Shown: positions 55,074-64,000 of the stretch, in pieces
How positions within the stretch are numbered: position 1 is the first letter of the stretch
Layout: the number at the start of each line of letters is the position of its first letter
From: Antennarius striatus
Taxonomy: Eukaryota; Chordata; Actinopteri; Lophiiformes; Antennariidae
Length of the DNA stretch: 64,000 nt
Reading direction: 5' to 3'
Assembly (NCBI RefSeq): GCF_040054535.1
Contig: NC_090792.1
Location: 5,130,001-5,194,000, forward strand
Position numbers and translations under genes: made by a program
Notes under the pieces: generated by a model
Told to the model about the DNA's origin: nothing
What the model saw: the letters and a program-made list of their open reading frames with translations, nothing else
The model's database searches: none

Positions 55074-56265
55074 TCCTACGGGAGAATCCCAAGGCGTTCC
55101 CAGGCCAGCCGGGAGACATAGTCTCTCCAGCGTGTCCTGGGTCATCCCCGGGGCCTCCTCCCAGTAGGACGTGCCCGGAACACCTCACCAGGGAGGCGTC
55201 CAGGAGGCATCCTGACCAGATGCCCGAGCCACCTCATCTGGCTCCTCTCGATGCGGAGGAGCAGCGGCTCGACTCTGAGTCCCTCCCGGATGACCGAACT
55301 TCTCACCCTATCTCTAAGGGAGAGCCCGGACACCCTGCGGAGGAAACTCATTTCGGCCGCTTGTATCCGGGAACTCGTTCTTTCGGTCACGACCCATAGC
55401 TCGTGACCATAGGTGAGGGCAGGAACGTAGATCGACCGGTAAATCGAGAGCTTTGCCTTTCGGCTCAGCTCCTTCTTCACCACGACGGACCGATACAGAG
55501 TCCGCATCACTGCAGACGCTGCACCGATCCGCCTGTCGACCTCCCGTTCCATTGTACCCTCACTCGTGAACGAGACCCCAAGATACTTGAATTCCTCCAC
55601 TTGGGGCAGGATCTCATCCCCAACCTGGAGAGGGCACTCCACCCTTTTCCGACTGAGGACCATGGTCTCAGATTTGGAGGTGCTGATTCTCATCCCAACC
55701 GCTTCACACTCAGCTGCGAACCGCTCCAGTGAGAGTTGGAGATCACGGCTTGATGAAGCCAACAGCACCACGTCGTCTGCAAAAAGCAGAGACGCAATAC
55801 TGAGGCCACCAAACCGGACACCCTCAACGCCTTGGCTGCGCCTAGAAATTCTGTCCATAAAAGTTATGAACAGAATTGGTGACAAAGGGCAGCCTTGGCG
55901 GAGTCCAACCCTCACTGGAAACAAATCCGACTTACTGCCGGCAATGCGGACCAAACTCTGACATTGGTCGTACAGGGACCGAACAGCCTTTATCAAGGGG
56001 TCCGGTACCCCATACTCCCGAAGCACCCCCCACAGAACCCCCCAAGGAACACGGTCGAACGCCTTCTCCAAGTCCACAAAACACATGTAGACTCGTTGGG
56101 CGAACTCCCATGCCCCCTCAAGGACCCTGCGGAGGGTGTAGAGCTGGTCCACTGTTCCACGTCCAGGACGAAAACCACACTGCTCCTCCTGAATCCGAGA
56201 TTCGACTTCCCGACGGACCCTCCTCTCCAGAACCCCTGAATAGACCTTACCAGGGAGGCTGAGGA
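55074..56265 (-). pseudogene. Rex3-like reverse transcriptase, near-complete
   Basis: After a frameshift near 56265, one frame encodes RT blocks in order: EEQCGFRPGRGTVDQL, VYMCFVDLEKAFDRVPWGVL, VGLRQGCPLSPILF, the catalytic SLLFADDVVLLASS, VEEFKYLGVSFTSEGTMERE, KAKLSIYRSIYVPALTYGHE and RWLGHLVRMPPGRLPGEVF. The catalytic FADD is intact. A TGA at 55142-55144 (probably from CGA) and a TAG at 55076-55078 truncate the C-terminus; sequence beyond them is otherwise colinear to the natural stop at about 55000. RT copies the element RNA at the nicked target. Confidence 0.85.
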
Positions 56266-57893
56266 GTGATGCCCCTGTAGTTGGAGCACACCCTCCTGTC
56301 CCCCTTCTTAAAAAGGGGGACCACCACCCCAGTCTGCCAATCCAGAGGTACTGTCCCCGAAGTCCACGCGATGTTGCAGAGGCGTGTCAACCAGGACAGC
56401 CCCACAACATCCAGAGCCTTTAGGAACTCCGGGCAGATCTCATCCACCCCTGGGACTCTGCCACCGAGGAGCTTTTTAACTACCTCGGTGACCTCAACCC
56501 CAGAGATAGGAGAGCCCGCCTCTTAGAACCCAGACTCTGCTTCCTCATGGGAAGGCGTGTCTGCGGGATTGAGGAGGTCTTCGAAGTATTCTACCCACCG
56601 AGTCACAACGTCCCGAGTTGAGGTCAGCAGTGCCCCATCCCCACTATATACAGTGTGGATGCTGCACTGCTTCCCCCTCCCGAGACGCCTGATGGTGGAC
56701 CAGAATTTCTTCGAAGCCGTCCTGAAGTCGTCCTCCAAGGCCTCACCGAACTCCTCCCATGCCCGGGTTTTTGCCTCAGCAACCACCAAAGCCGCATTCC
56801 GCTTGGCCAGCCGGTACCCATCAGCTGCTTCAGGAGTCCCACAGGCCAAAAAGGTCTGATAGGACTCCTTCTTCAGCTTGACGGCATCCCTTACCGCTGA
56901 TGTCCACCAACGGGTTCTGGGGTTGCCGCCACGACAGGCACCGACCACCTTACGGCCGCAGCTGCGGTCGGCCGCCTCGACAATGGAGGCGCGGAACATG
57001 GTCCACTCAGACTCAATGTCCCCCGCCTCCCCCGGAACGTGAGTGAAGTTCTGCCGGAGGTGGGAGTTGAAACTCCTTCTGACAGGGGATTCCGCCAGGC
57101 GTTCCCAGCAGACCCTCACAATACGTTTGGGTCTGCCAGGTCGGACCGGCATCTTCCCCCACCATCGGAGCCAACACACCACCAGGTGGTGATCAGTTGA
57201 CAGCTCCGCCCCTCTCTTCACCCGAGTGTCCAAGACATGTGGCCGCAAGTCCGATGACACGACCACAAAGTCGATCATCGAACTGCGGCCTAGGGTGTCT
57301 TGGTGCCAAGTGCACATATGGACACCCTTATGTCTGAACATGGTGTTCGTTATAGACAGTCCGTGACAAGCACAGAAGTCCAATAACTGAACACCACTCG
57401 GGTTCTGATCGGGGGGGCCGTTCCTCCCAATCACACCCTTCCAGGTCTCACTGTCATTGCCCACGTGAGCATTGAAGTCCCCCAGCAGAACAATCGAGTC
57501 CCCAGTGGGAGCGCTCTCCAGCACCCCCTCCAAGGACTCCAAAAAGGGTGGGTACTCTGAACTGCTGTTTGGTGCATACGCACAAACAACAGTCAGGACC
57601 CGGCCCCCCACCTGAAGGCAGAGGGAGGCTACCCTCTCGTCCACCGGGGTGAACCCCAATATACAGGCGCCAAACCGGGGGGCTATAAGTATACCCACAC
57701 CTGCTCGGCGTCTCTCACCATGGGCAACTCCAGAGTGGAAAAGAGTCCAACCCCTCTGGAGAGGACTGGTACCAGAGCCCAAGCTGTGTGTGGAGGTGAG
57801 CCCAACTATATCTAGTCGGAACTTCTCAACCTCACACACCAGCTCAGGCTCCTTCCCTGCCAGAGAGGTGACATTCCACGTCCCAAGAGCCAA
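56247..57893 (-). pseudogene. Rex3-like endonuclease and RT N-terminus, one stop
   Basis: A 456-codon open frame from 57893 ([19 protein letters not shown]) carries the AP-endonuclease: [51 protein letters not shown] (catalytic Asp/Asn) and [14 protein letters not shown] (catalytic His). It continues through the linker to EEAESGF, then a TAA at 56523-56525. The same frame reopens with VPGVDEICPEFLKALDVVG and WQTGVVVPLFKKGDRRVCSN. It ends where a 2-base loss after GGCATCACTC shifts the frame near 56265. Confidence 0.85.
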
Positions 57894-58327
57894 CTTCTGT
57901 AGCTAGGGATCGGATCGCCAAGGTCCCTGCCTTCGGCCACCGCCCAGCTCACAATGCACCCAACCCCTATGGCCCCTCCCACAGGTGGTGAGTCCATGGG
58001 AAGAGGGACCCACGTTGTCCTTTCGGGCTGCGCCCGTCCGGGCCCCATGGGTGCAGGCCCGGCCACCAGGTGCTCGCCTTCGAGCCCCACCTACAGGCCT
58101 GGCTCCAGAGGGGGGCCCCGGTGACCCGCATCCGGGCAAGGGAAAACGTGTTCCAATGTTTTTCATCATCATGTGGGGTCTTTGAGCAGTACTTTGTCTG
58201 GTCCCTCACCTAGGACCTGTTTGCCATGGGTGACCCTACCAGGGGCAGAAAGCCCCAGACAACTTAGCTCCTAGGATCATTGGGACACACAAACCCCTCC
58301 ACCACGATAAGGTGACCACTCAATTTA

Positions 58328-58711
58328 GGGAAATAAAAAGCCAACAACCTTAGAACTCTCAGACAACGTCCTATTTGAAGCCTCATCATAGTGATGTACC
58401 TTTGATCAACTGTTCAGTATCATCTTGGTCTCATGGCGTCAAAATGTATGACGAGGAGGACTGTGTCAATGCCAGTTCTGAATGAACCAGGAAATGTATT
58501 GGTTGATTCACTGATCAAACACCTGTGGTGAATTTTTCCTTGAAGCTCCTTGTTTGAGCGCTGCACGTTGTGCAAAAAGAAATGAAACATTGAACAGTTG
58601 TACATGTGAATTTAATTTTTTAGAGAAGGCCACATTTACATCATCCGTCATGTTTATCGTGCATTTGAATTTCATCCTGAAATTTCACCTAAAAGCCAAA
58701 TATCCCTAACT
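58328..58711. other. No gene recognised
   Basis: Short stretch between Rex3 and an RTE tail; no signals recognised. Confidence 0.5.
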
Positions 58712-59105
58712 TAGAGCTGGAAGTAGCAGAGATGAAGATACTTAGGTTCTCTCTGGGAGTGACCAGGAAGGATAGGATCAGGAATGAGTACATCAGAGGG
58801 ACAGCACATGTTAGATGTTTTGGAGATAAAGTCAGAGAGGCCAGACTGAGATGGTTTGGACATGTACAGAGGAGAGATAGTGAATATATTGGTAGGAGGA
58901 TGCTGAGTTTGAATTGAGTTTGAGTTTTGAACTGCCAGGCAGGAGGCCTAGAGGACAACCAAAGAGGAGGTTTATGGATGTAGTGAAAGAGGACATGAAG
59001 GTAGTTGGTGTGACAGAAGAGGATACAGAAGGCAGGTTTAGATGGAGGCAATTGATTCGCTGTGGAGACCCCTGAAGGGAAAAGCCGAAAGGAAAAGAAG
59101 TAGAA
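58712..59105 (+). mobile_element. 5'-truncated RTE-clade LINE 3' end
   Basis: It starts LELEVAEMKILRFSLGVT-like in the RT thumb and passes TRKDRIRNEYIRGTAHVRCF and VREARLRWFGHVQRRDSEYI to the conserved 3' end GGGAAAAGCCGAAAGG with AAGAAGTAGAAG. A small duplication (TTGAATTGAGTTTGAGTTTT) near 58910 breaks the frame. Confidence 0.85.
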
Positions 59106-61513
59106 GAGTGAATAGTGTAATTATTCTGACGTACTCGTGAGAACTGAAATACATAGATCTGATTAGAAGGGTCATCACTTAGGCTGGCCTAAATTCTGTG
59201 GGCCTCCTTGTGTGTTCTTTATGCTGTATCTCCCAGGTCAGAGGTTCTTTACAAATTGTAAGTCATGAATGTTGTCTGGATTGGACACCTCTGAGACATG
59301 CCAACCGGTGATAGCTCAAGGTTTCATAGTTTGAGAAATAGGATTATTAATGAGTGCAAAATTAAATCCATACATAAAAATAAAATACAATGGGTTTGGC
59401 AGAAGTTAGTAGTTGTGTCACCGTTTTTCCAAAGCCCTTTGAAGGAACTACATGATGGAAAAAGTGGACAAAGACAATGCTGCAAAAGTCCCATCTCCAC
59501 TTTCGCAACATTACATCTACCTCAACAATGAAATGGAGGGATGAACAAAAAGGGACTGTTCATGGTGCGGAGGACAGGTTCTTAGCTTATAAAACTCCTC
59601 CACTGCCCAGCATCAATGGTCCCAGGCTGAGGTGTGCTTGGAGACAGGTGTTGATCACTATTGTCCTTCAGACATAAATCAAAACTACCACAGACTACTA
59701 AGGTGCAAGATGTGTAAACAATCAGCATTCCCTAAAAGGTTCATTATTGTTTATGGAGGTATACCTAGAATTAAGACTTGAATATAAACTAAATTTCAAC
59801 AAGAATTGCACTGGACGGGCCTTTTGGTTGTTGAACAAAATAATCTATCAAGGAGAAAGTCAATATTTTGTATTTTTTTATCTTACAATGGTTTGTCTCA
59901 GCACAAAATTATTTTTTCTCTGTTTTTCTTTCACTGATTGTGCAATAATTTGTATGTGTAAAAGGAGAGCACGTACAATGTGCAGTGCATTGCTTATTCT
60001 GTTCATTTTGTTCACTAGACAACAACGTTTTTATCCTCTGGAAACTTTTAGTCCATCTGTGGCAGCCTCAGCTCTCTATGAAATATTACATTACCAATAA
60101 AAACATAACCTTCCAACAATGACTATTAAAGTCATTTGTTAGACATGCTCTGGAATGCATGAGAAATAAGTGAAATAATGCTTGACAGAAATGTGTTTGG
60201 AAACATCTGAGAACACAACTCCCTAAATCATATTTGAATGATACTTTCCACAATGATCAGCGTTGGAAGCATCACACATTTTACGCTTTATATGGCCCAA
60301 GGTACGTAAACGTAGACTTTTGAACACTTGCACTCAGACTGTATTTTCTTTTGTGGGTCCTTAATGTTCTTGTGCTTGCTCAAAACAAGATGATCAGCAG
60401 CACATAAAACCTCCATGACCCACTGACCTCACTGTTACCCTGTGCTTCTTGTGTTTCGTCCAAAACAGCCTTCATCCTCAAGGTGATGAGGGGATTTATT
60501 TATTTATTTATTTTCACATTACATTTCCTGTCTCTTGGTGCAACCTTTCTTCTTTCACACAGTGCTCAACTTTGGGATTTCAAAATGTAAGGTGCAATAC
60601 ATACATTAACAATAAGACAACTAAAAAATGAAAGGAATTAAGATTTCTGCCTGAAATATTCTTCCCTTCCCACATCCATTAAAACAGATGTGTGGAAATT
60701 GTTTTTCTAATTTAAAACAAAACCCCATCTCCTTCAGTTTCAACTGATGCTGGGATGAGGAGCTAATGACTCTAATTTTAATTGTTGAACTGCCCTCTGA
60801 AATTATCACAAGTCTTGAAGGTTTCATCTCTCTTTTCTGAGGTTTGGGTTTAGTACTGCTGCATCAGTCTGAAGGTACAATATTTACATGTTGCTTTCCT
60901 TTGACATTAAATCCATGAAAAAGTACATGGAAAACTAACCATGAATGAGTTTAAAAAAACAACAACATACAACAAACATTGCAACATACATTCATACAGA
61001 TAATGTAATAATCTTATAAAACATGGATGCAGCATTTCAGCTCAATTTCCCATTTGATTCAACAACTCCAACATTGTCAAAAACTGTTTGAAACGTTTGG
61101 AAGGATACTTCTGTCAGACTGGCAATGACTGACACGTCTTACTCATGCTTCCCAGGAGCATAAATAAGACAGACAACCAATGATTCTTATTTGAAAAATG
61201 AACAGCAATAGGCTAAAATGGACACATTTCAACAGTAGTCCCAAATGGGTAGCGATATGAGCGCTGATCAAGCAAGCGTTAATGTAAAAAAGCCTTCACA
61301 AAATGCCACTTAAGTAATTTGTGCCAGATAAGTCCTATCTGATTCTAAGAGGGAGGTCTCAGTCTAGGAGAACTGGGTCGCACCATTTCCTTGTTTCCAT
61401 GCCGCTGTGCCAGGGTTTGCACTTACATATCTGATACAACACCAAATGGAGGGTGACATAATGGCAGCGTGATGTGAAGTGTGGAGACCCCACGTGTAAC
61501 AGTCAGTGATTTC
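59106..61513. other. No gene recognised
   Basis: About 2.4 kb of AT-rich DNA. The frames at 59298-59677 and 59747-60100 lack conserved features. (ATTT)n occurs near 60494-60512. No element ends were recognised. Confidence 0.5.
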
Positions 61514-61632
61514 TACCAGTGTTGAGCAGGGTACTTGTTCGGACGAGTATCCGGTACGGATAAAACATTTTTGACGAGTACGAGCTAAAACTCGTCAAAA
61601 CCCGTGCTTGGATGCTGAAGAATCCTCATAAC

Positions 61633-62427
61633 CAGAGGTCCCCCACCTTTTTTGCGCCACGGACCAGTTTCATCTAAGACAATATTTTCACAGACCGGCC
61701 TTCATTTGCTCGATATTTGTTAATGACGCCAGGACAGCTGTAGTCTAATAATAAGTCATCCGCAGTGGTTTTATGTAAAATGCAGACATCAACAGACAAT
61801 AAACAACCTTTTTTTCCATAAATTGATAATCAAAATCTCTGTCAACAAAATAATTGTAAGAAATAATTAGATTAAAAACTCTATTCAAGTGACTGCACTG
61901 ATGAGGTTTATTTTGAAATATAGCGACTTGCAATCAGTGCATTCAACGTAGGAAAAATGCTAATCATTTCCAATAAAAGGGTGAACAAGTCAGTCAAATA
62001 ATAATTACAGTAATGAAGACTAGTGGTTGGGGACAGGGAGACAATGACACCTGAAGTGTGTTCCGGACGTCCGGTCTACTCTGCAGTTTGGTTTTCTTTA
62101 CTGTCACTGCAGAAAATTCTGCTCCACAAAGAGAGGAGGTTGGAAATGGAAACATGGTTTTTGATACTTTTTTGGCAATCTCAGGATATTCTGCCTTGAC
62201 TCTAATCCTGAACACTGGCGCAGTTGTGGGTGCTTAATTTAGGGGTAACGGGGTAACCTGTCCCATGACCGAGACCTGTCAAGAGGGACAGATGCATGAA
62301 TTGGTCTGTGCGTTATTCCGCACAGATGTCACTTTTCTGAATAAAACATCTTTAGACTGGTAATCAATTAAAAAAAGAGAAAGTCAATCTTTCTGTGCCG
62401 TCCGGACCAGGTGGTTGGGAACCACTG
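61633..62427. mobile_element. Non-autonomous hAT (Charlie-like ends) nested in another hAT-like element
   Basis: The left end is CAGAGGTCCCCCACCTTTTT and the right, inverted, CAGTGGTTCCCAACCACCTG, with GGACCAG shortly inside both. These resemble Charlie-type hAT termini. Flanking octamers CTCATAAC and AAATAGAC do not match, consistent with a deletion of host-element sequence after insertion. No transposase is encoded. Confidence 0.65.
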
Positions 62428-62528
62428 AAATAGACGGATGTAACAGAGAATCTATGCTCTCAGTTTGACACTTTCTCACTTCAATTCAAATTAATAATTT
62501 GTAACAGATTAATAATTAATAACACAGC

Positions 62529-62529
62529 T

Positions 62530-62592
<63 letters not shown>
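62529..62592. repeat. (CA)n microsatellite
   Basis: A CG/CA run then a pure CA run, corresponding to the array in the related element at 9382-9448. Confidence 0.95.
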
Positions 62593-62595
<3 letters not shown>

Positions 62596-62854
62596 TATGC
62601 TCTTACTCTTTATGTCTCTTTCGCTCTCTCTCTAAAAATGAAAAAAAACTATAAAGTTGTGTTGAGTATGACAATTATTGTTCATGCATACTTTGTAGTT
62701 CATAATGTTTTATTGCATGTGTTGTATTCATTAATGCACTTCATGTTCTGAGTTCATTAAAAACTTGTTCTGTAAATAGTTCATTTGCTATTGTGATCAA
62801 AAGCATTGAATTTCAATTCTGAGGCTGTTCTGTTAAAATTCATTCATACACTTC

Positions 62855-64000
62855 AGAATCACAATCAGAACATAGTTTATTGCCAGGTACAGTAAAGTTT
62901 ACAACACGAGGAACTTGACGCAGTGTCGATGCACTAAAAGGTGGAAGAGAGGCAATAAGGAATAATAAGGAATATGAAAAAGGACTAAACGAAAAAAAAA
63001 AAAAACTATTTACAATTTACATTAAGGTGAGGTTATGGTTAGTGTTTACAGGTGAAAAAATAAAAATAAAAATAAAAGTCCAAAGAGTAAACTGTCTTTG
63101 CAGAGCTGTGAGGAGCAGATGGATACCTGGGGGGTAACCATCCAGGTTACCTATTTTTTTTCACCTGTAAACACCAATCATAACCTCACCTTAATGTAAA
63201 TTGTAAATATATGTTTTCATTCCTTATTCCTATTCCTTATTACCCCCCCAGGTTACCTGGGGAGTAACCATCCCAGGTCGATGCCAGGATGAGAGGGATC
63301 AGCAGCAATCCTGGCTGCACGTCTATGGGTCCTTGTGTCAAACAGTTCCTTGAGATGTGGAAGGCTGCAACCGATTACCTTCTCCGCCGAGTGGATGACA
63401 TGCTGCAGCTTGGCCTTGTCCCTGGCCGTTGCTGCTGCAAGCCACACTACCATGGAGGATGTGTGAATTGATTGAATGGTGGCAGTGTAGAAGTTCATCA
63501 GCATCTTCACAGGGAGGTGAAACGTCTTCAGCTGCCGCAAGAAATACATCCTCTGCTGAGCCTTTTTGGTGAGATGGTGGTGCCCAAGAAGCGGAAGGAC
63601 TCTACAGGGGTCACTGGAGAGTCACATATGATGACGGGGGGAGGACAGGAGTGTCTTTCCTGAAGTCCACTATCATCTCCACTGTTTTGAGAGCGTTGAG
63701 CTCCAGGTTGTTCCTGCTGCACCATGATACCAGCCGGTCCAACGCCCTTCTGTAGGCCGACTCATCCCCATCAGAGATGAGGCTGATGAGGATGGCGTCG
63801 TCAGCAACCTTCAGGAGTCTGACAGACTTGGAGAAGAGAGAAGAGCAGAGGGGAAAGAACGCAGCCTTGAGGGGATCCAGTGTTGATGGTCTGGGTGTCG
63901 GAGACATGATTCCCCAGCCTCACGAACTGCCACAAACAGAATCCTGGCATTGGTGGAGGGAGAGACAGAGTCTGGGCCTGCATCCTAGCGGTGGTTGAGT
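62855..64000 (-). mobile_element. CR1/L2/Rex1-type LINE, 3' half, running off the window
   Basis: On the minus strand from the window end: VRLGNHVSDTQTINTGSPQG then CVLSPLLFSLLQ; a mutated active site KVADDAILISLISDGDESAY; ALDRLVSWCSRNNLELNALK; ESFRFLGTTISPK; LKTFHLPVKMLMNFYTATIQ; VVWLAAATARDKAKLQHVIH and TRTHRRAARIAADPSHPGID. These are the RT palm-to-thumb blocks of Jockey-superfamily fish LINEs. The 3' end reads GGCAATAAACTATGTTCTGA. Frameshifts are frequent. The 5' half lies beyond 64000. Confidence 0.75.
63008..63208. repeat. Inverted duplication inside the terminal LINE
   Basis: 63008-63061 and 63153-63208 are complementary apart from two mismatches and A-run length (TTTACAATTTACATTAAGGT on one arm). 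Weaker pairing extends outwards to about 62950 and 63245 through AATAAGGAATA blocks. A ~90-base loop separates the arms. It lies between the LINE coding end and its 3' terminus. Confidence 0.8.

Larger units (their letters stand above)
54968..58319 (-). mobile_element. Full-length Rex3-like RTE LINE with 8-bp duplication
   Basis: The 3,352-bp element has a 5' UTR (starts at 58319, AGTGGTCACCTTATCGTGGT), one endonuclease-RT reading frame from about 57893 to 55000, and a very short 3' end of (GGAT)n repeats, a known hallmark of Rex3. TCAATTTA flanks it at 54960-54967 and 58320-58327, so both ends are intact. Only three in-frame stops and one 2-bp deletion interrupt the coding region, making it the youngest-looking LINE in the window. 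Confidence 0.9.
61514..62620. mobile_element. Second copy of the TAGGG-end hAT-like element, disrupted
   Basis: 61514-61632 matches the left ~120 bp of the element at 8851-9675 (GAGTATCCGGTACGGATAAA, ACATTTTTGACGAGTACGAG). 62428-62592 matches its middle (CTCAGTTTGACACTTTCTCA, then a CA array). A hAT element (61633-62427) sits between them, and about 300 bp of the host element are missing at the insertion point. The right terminus was not found. Confidence 0.6.

Noticed and set aside
55876..57906. Plus-strand open frames of 80-130 codons
   Set aside because: They are antisense shadows of the GC-rich Rex3 endonuclease-RT reading frame on the minus strand.
59298..60100. Reading frames of 77, 66 and 117 codons as a small gene
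   Set aside because: No conserved motif, no consensus exon boundaries, and AT-rich composition like the surrounding non-coding DNA.

Overview
The window looks like nuclear DNA of a teleost fish. It is AT-rich and intron-bearing, with long CA/TA/ATCC microsatellites, and most recognisable sequence belongs to fish-typical transposable elements: Rex3-like and other RTE LINEs, an L2 LINE, an R4-clade LINE, Ty3/gypsy elements including a sushi-like chromovirus, tRNA-derived SINEs, and Tigger-, hAT- and Harbinger-like DNA elements. There are no bacterial-type operons, CRISPR arrays or phage genes.

Three host genes can be supported, two of them by reassembling exons. (1) A two-exon gene on the minus strand (CDS between 5035 and 2227) encodes a 70-aa cytochrome c oxidase subunit 8 (cox8b-like). 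It has an ETS/NRF-2-type site and an inverted CCAAT box just upstream. (2) A two-exon gene on the minus strand (27922 to 26014) encodes a 285-aa retinol dehydrogenase 14-like short-chain dehydrogenase that lacks the usual N-terminal membrane anchor. (3) Three phase-compatible exons on the plus strand (36948 to about 38687) encode a short zinc-finger-like protein. The last exon runs straight into LINE sequence, so this gene is probably broken.

Layout: 1-1.4 kb, Tigger-like element and a MITE fragment. 2.2-5.2 kb, cox8b. 5.6-14.6 kb, mostly unassigned DNA with scattered small elements: an RTE tail, an intact SINE, a hAT-like element, a tRNA-SINE and a MITE. 14.8-18.8 kb, L2 LINE with a SINE inside it. 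18.85-23.26 kb, Ty3/gypsy element keeping only its 3' LTR. 24.05-25.56 kb, internally deleted Rex3. 25.9-28 kb, rdh14. 28.4-32.5 kb, second Tigger copy, MITE and R4-clade LINE. 32.5-36.9 kb, unassigned DNA with hairpins, a Harbinger-like MITE and an ATCC array. 36.9-38.7 kb, zinc-finger gene. 38.7-47 kb, dense nest: Rex3 piece, RTE, sushi-like gypsy, and a long-inverted-repeat Tigger-like element containing an RTE and a gypsy remnant. 47-54.9 kb, mixed DNA plus an RTE split by a hAT element. 54.97-58.32 kb, full-length Rex3 with an 8-bp target-site duplication. 58.7-64 kb, RTE tail, nested hAT elements and a CR1/L2/Rex1-type LINE running off the window end.

The TE proteins do not work with the host genes; they are independent, mostly decayed, selfish elements. 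Their flanks are unusually readable: several perfect target-site duplications give a local order of insertion. The most unusual pattern is short CCCTAA telomere-type repeats sitting inside otherwise continuous retrotransposon sequence. I found no convincing new multi-gene system. Coordinates of TE edges without duplications are approximate, and family names rest on recognition of motifs, not on a database search.
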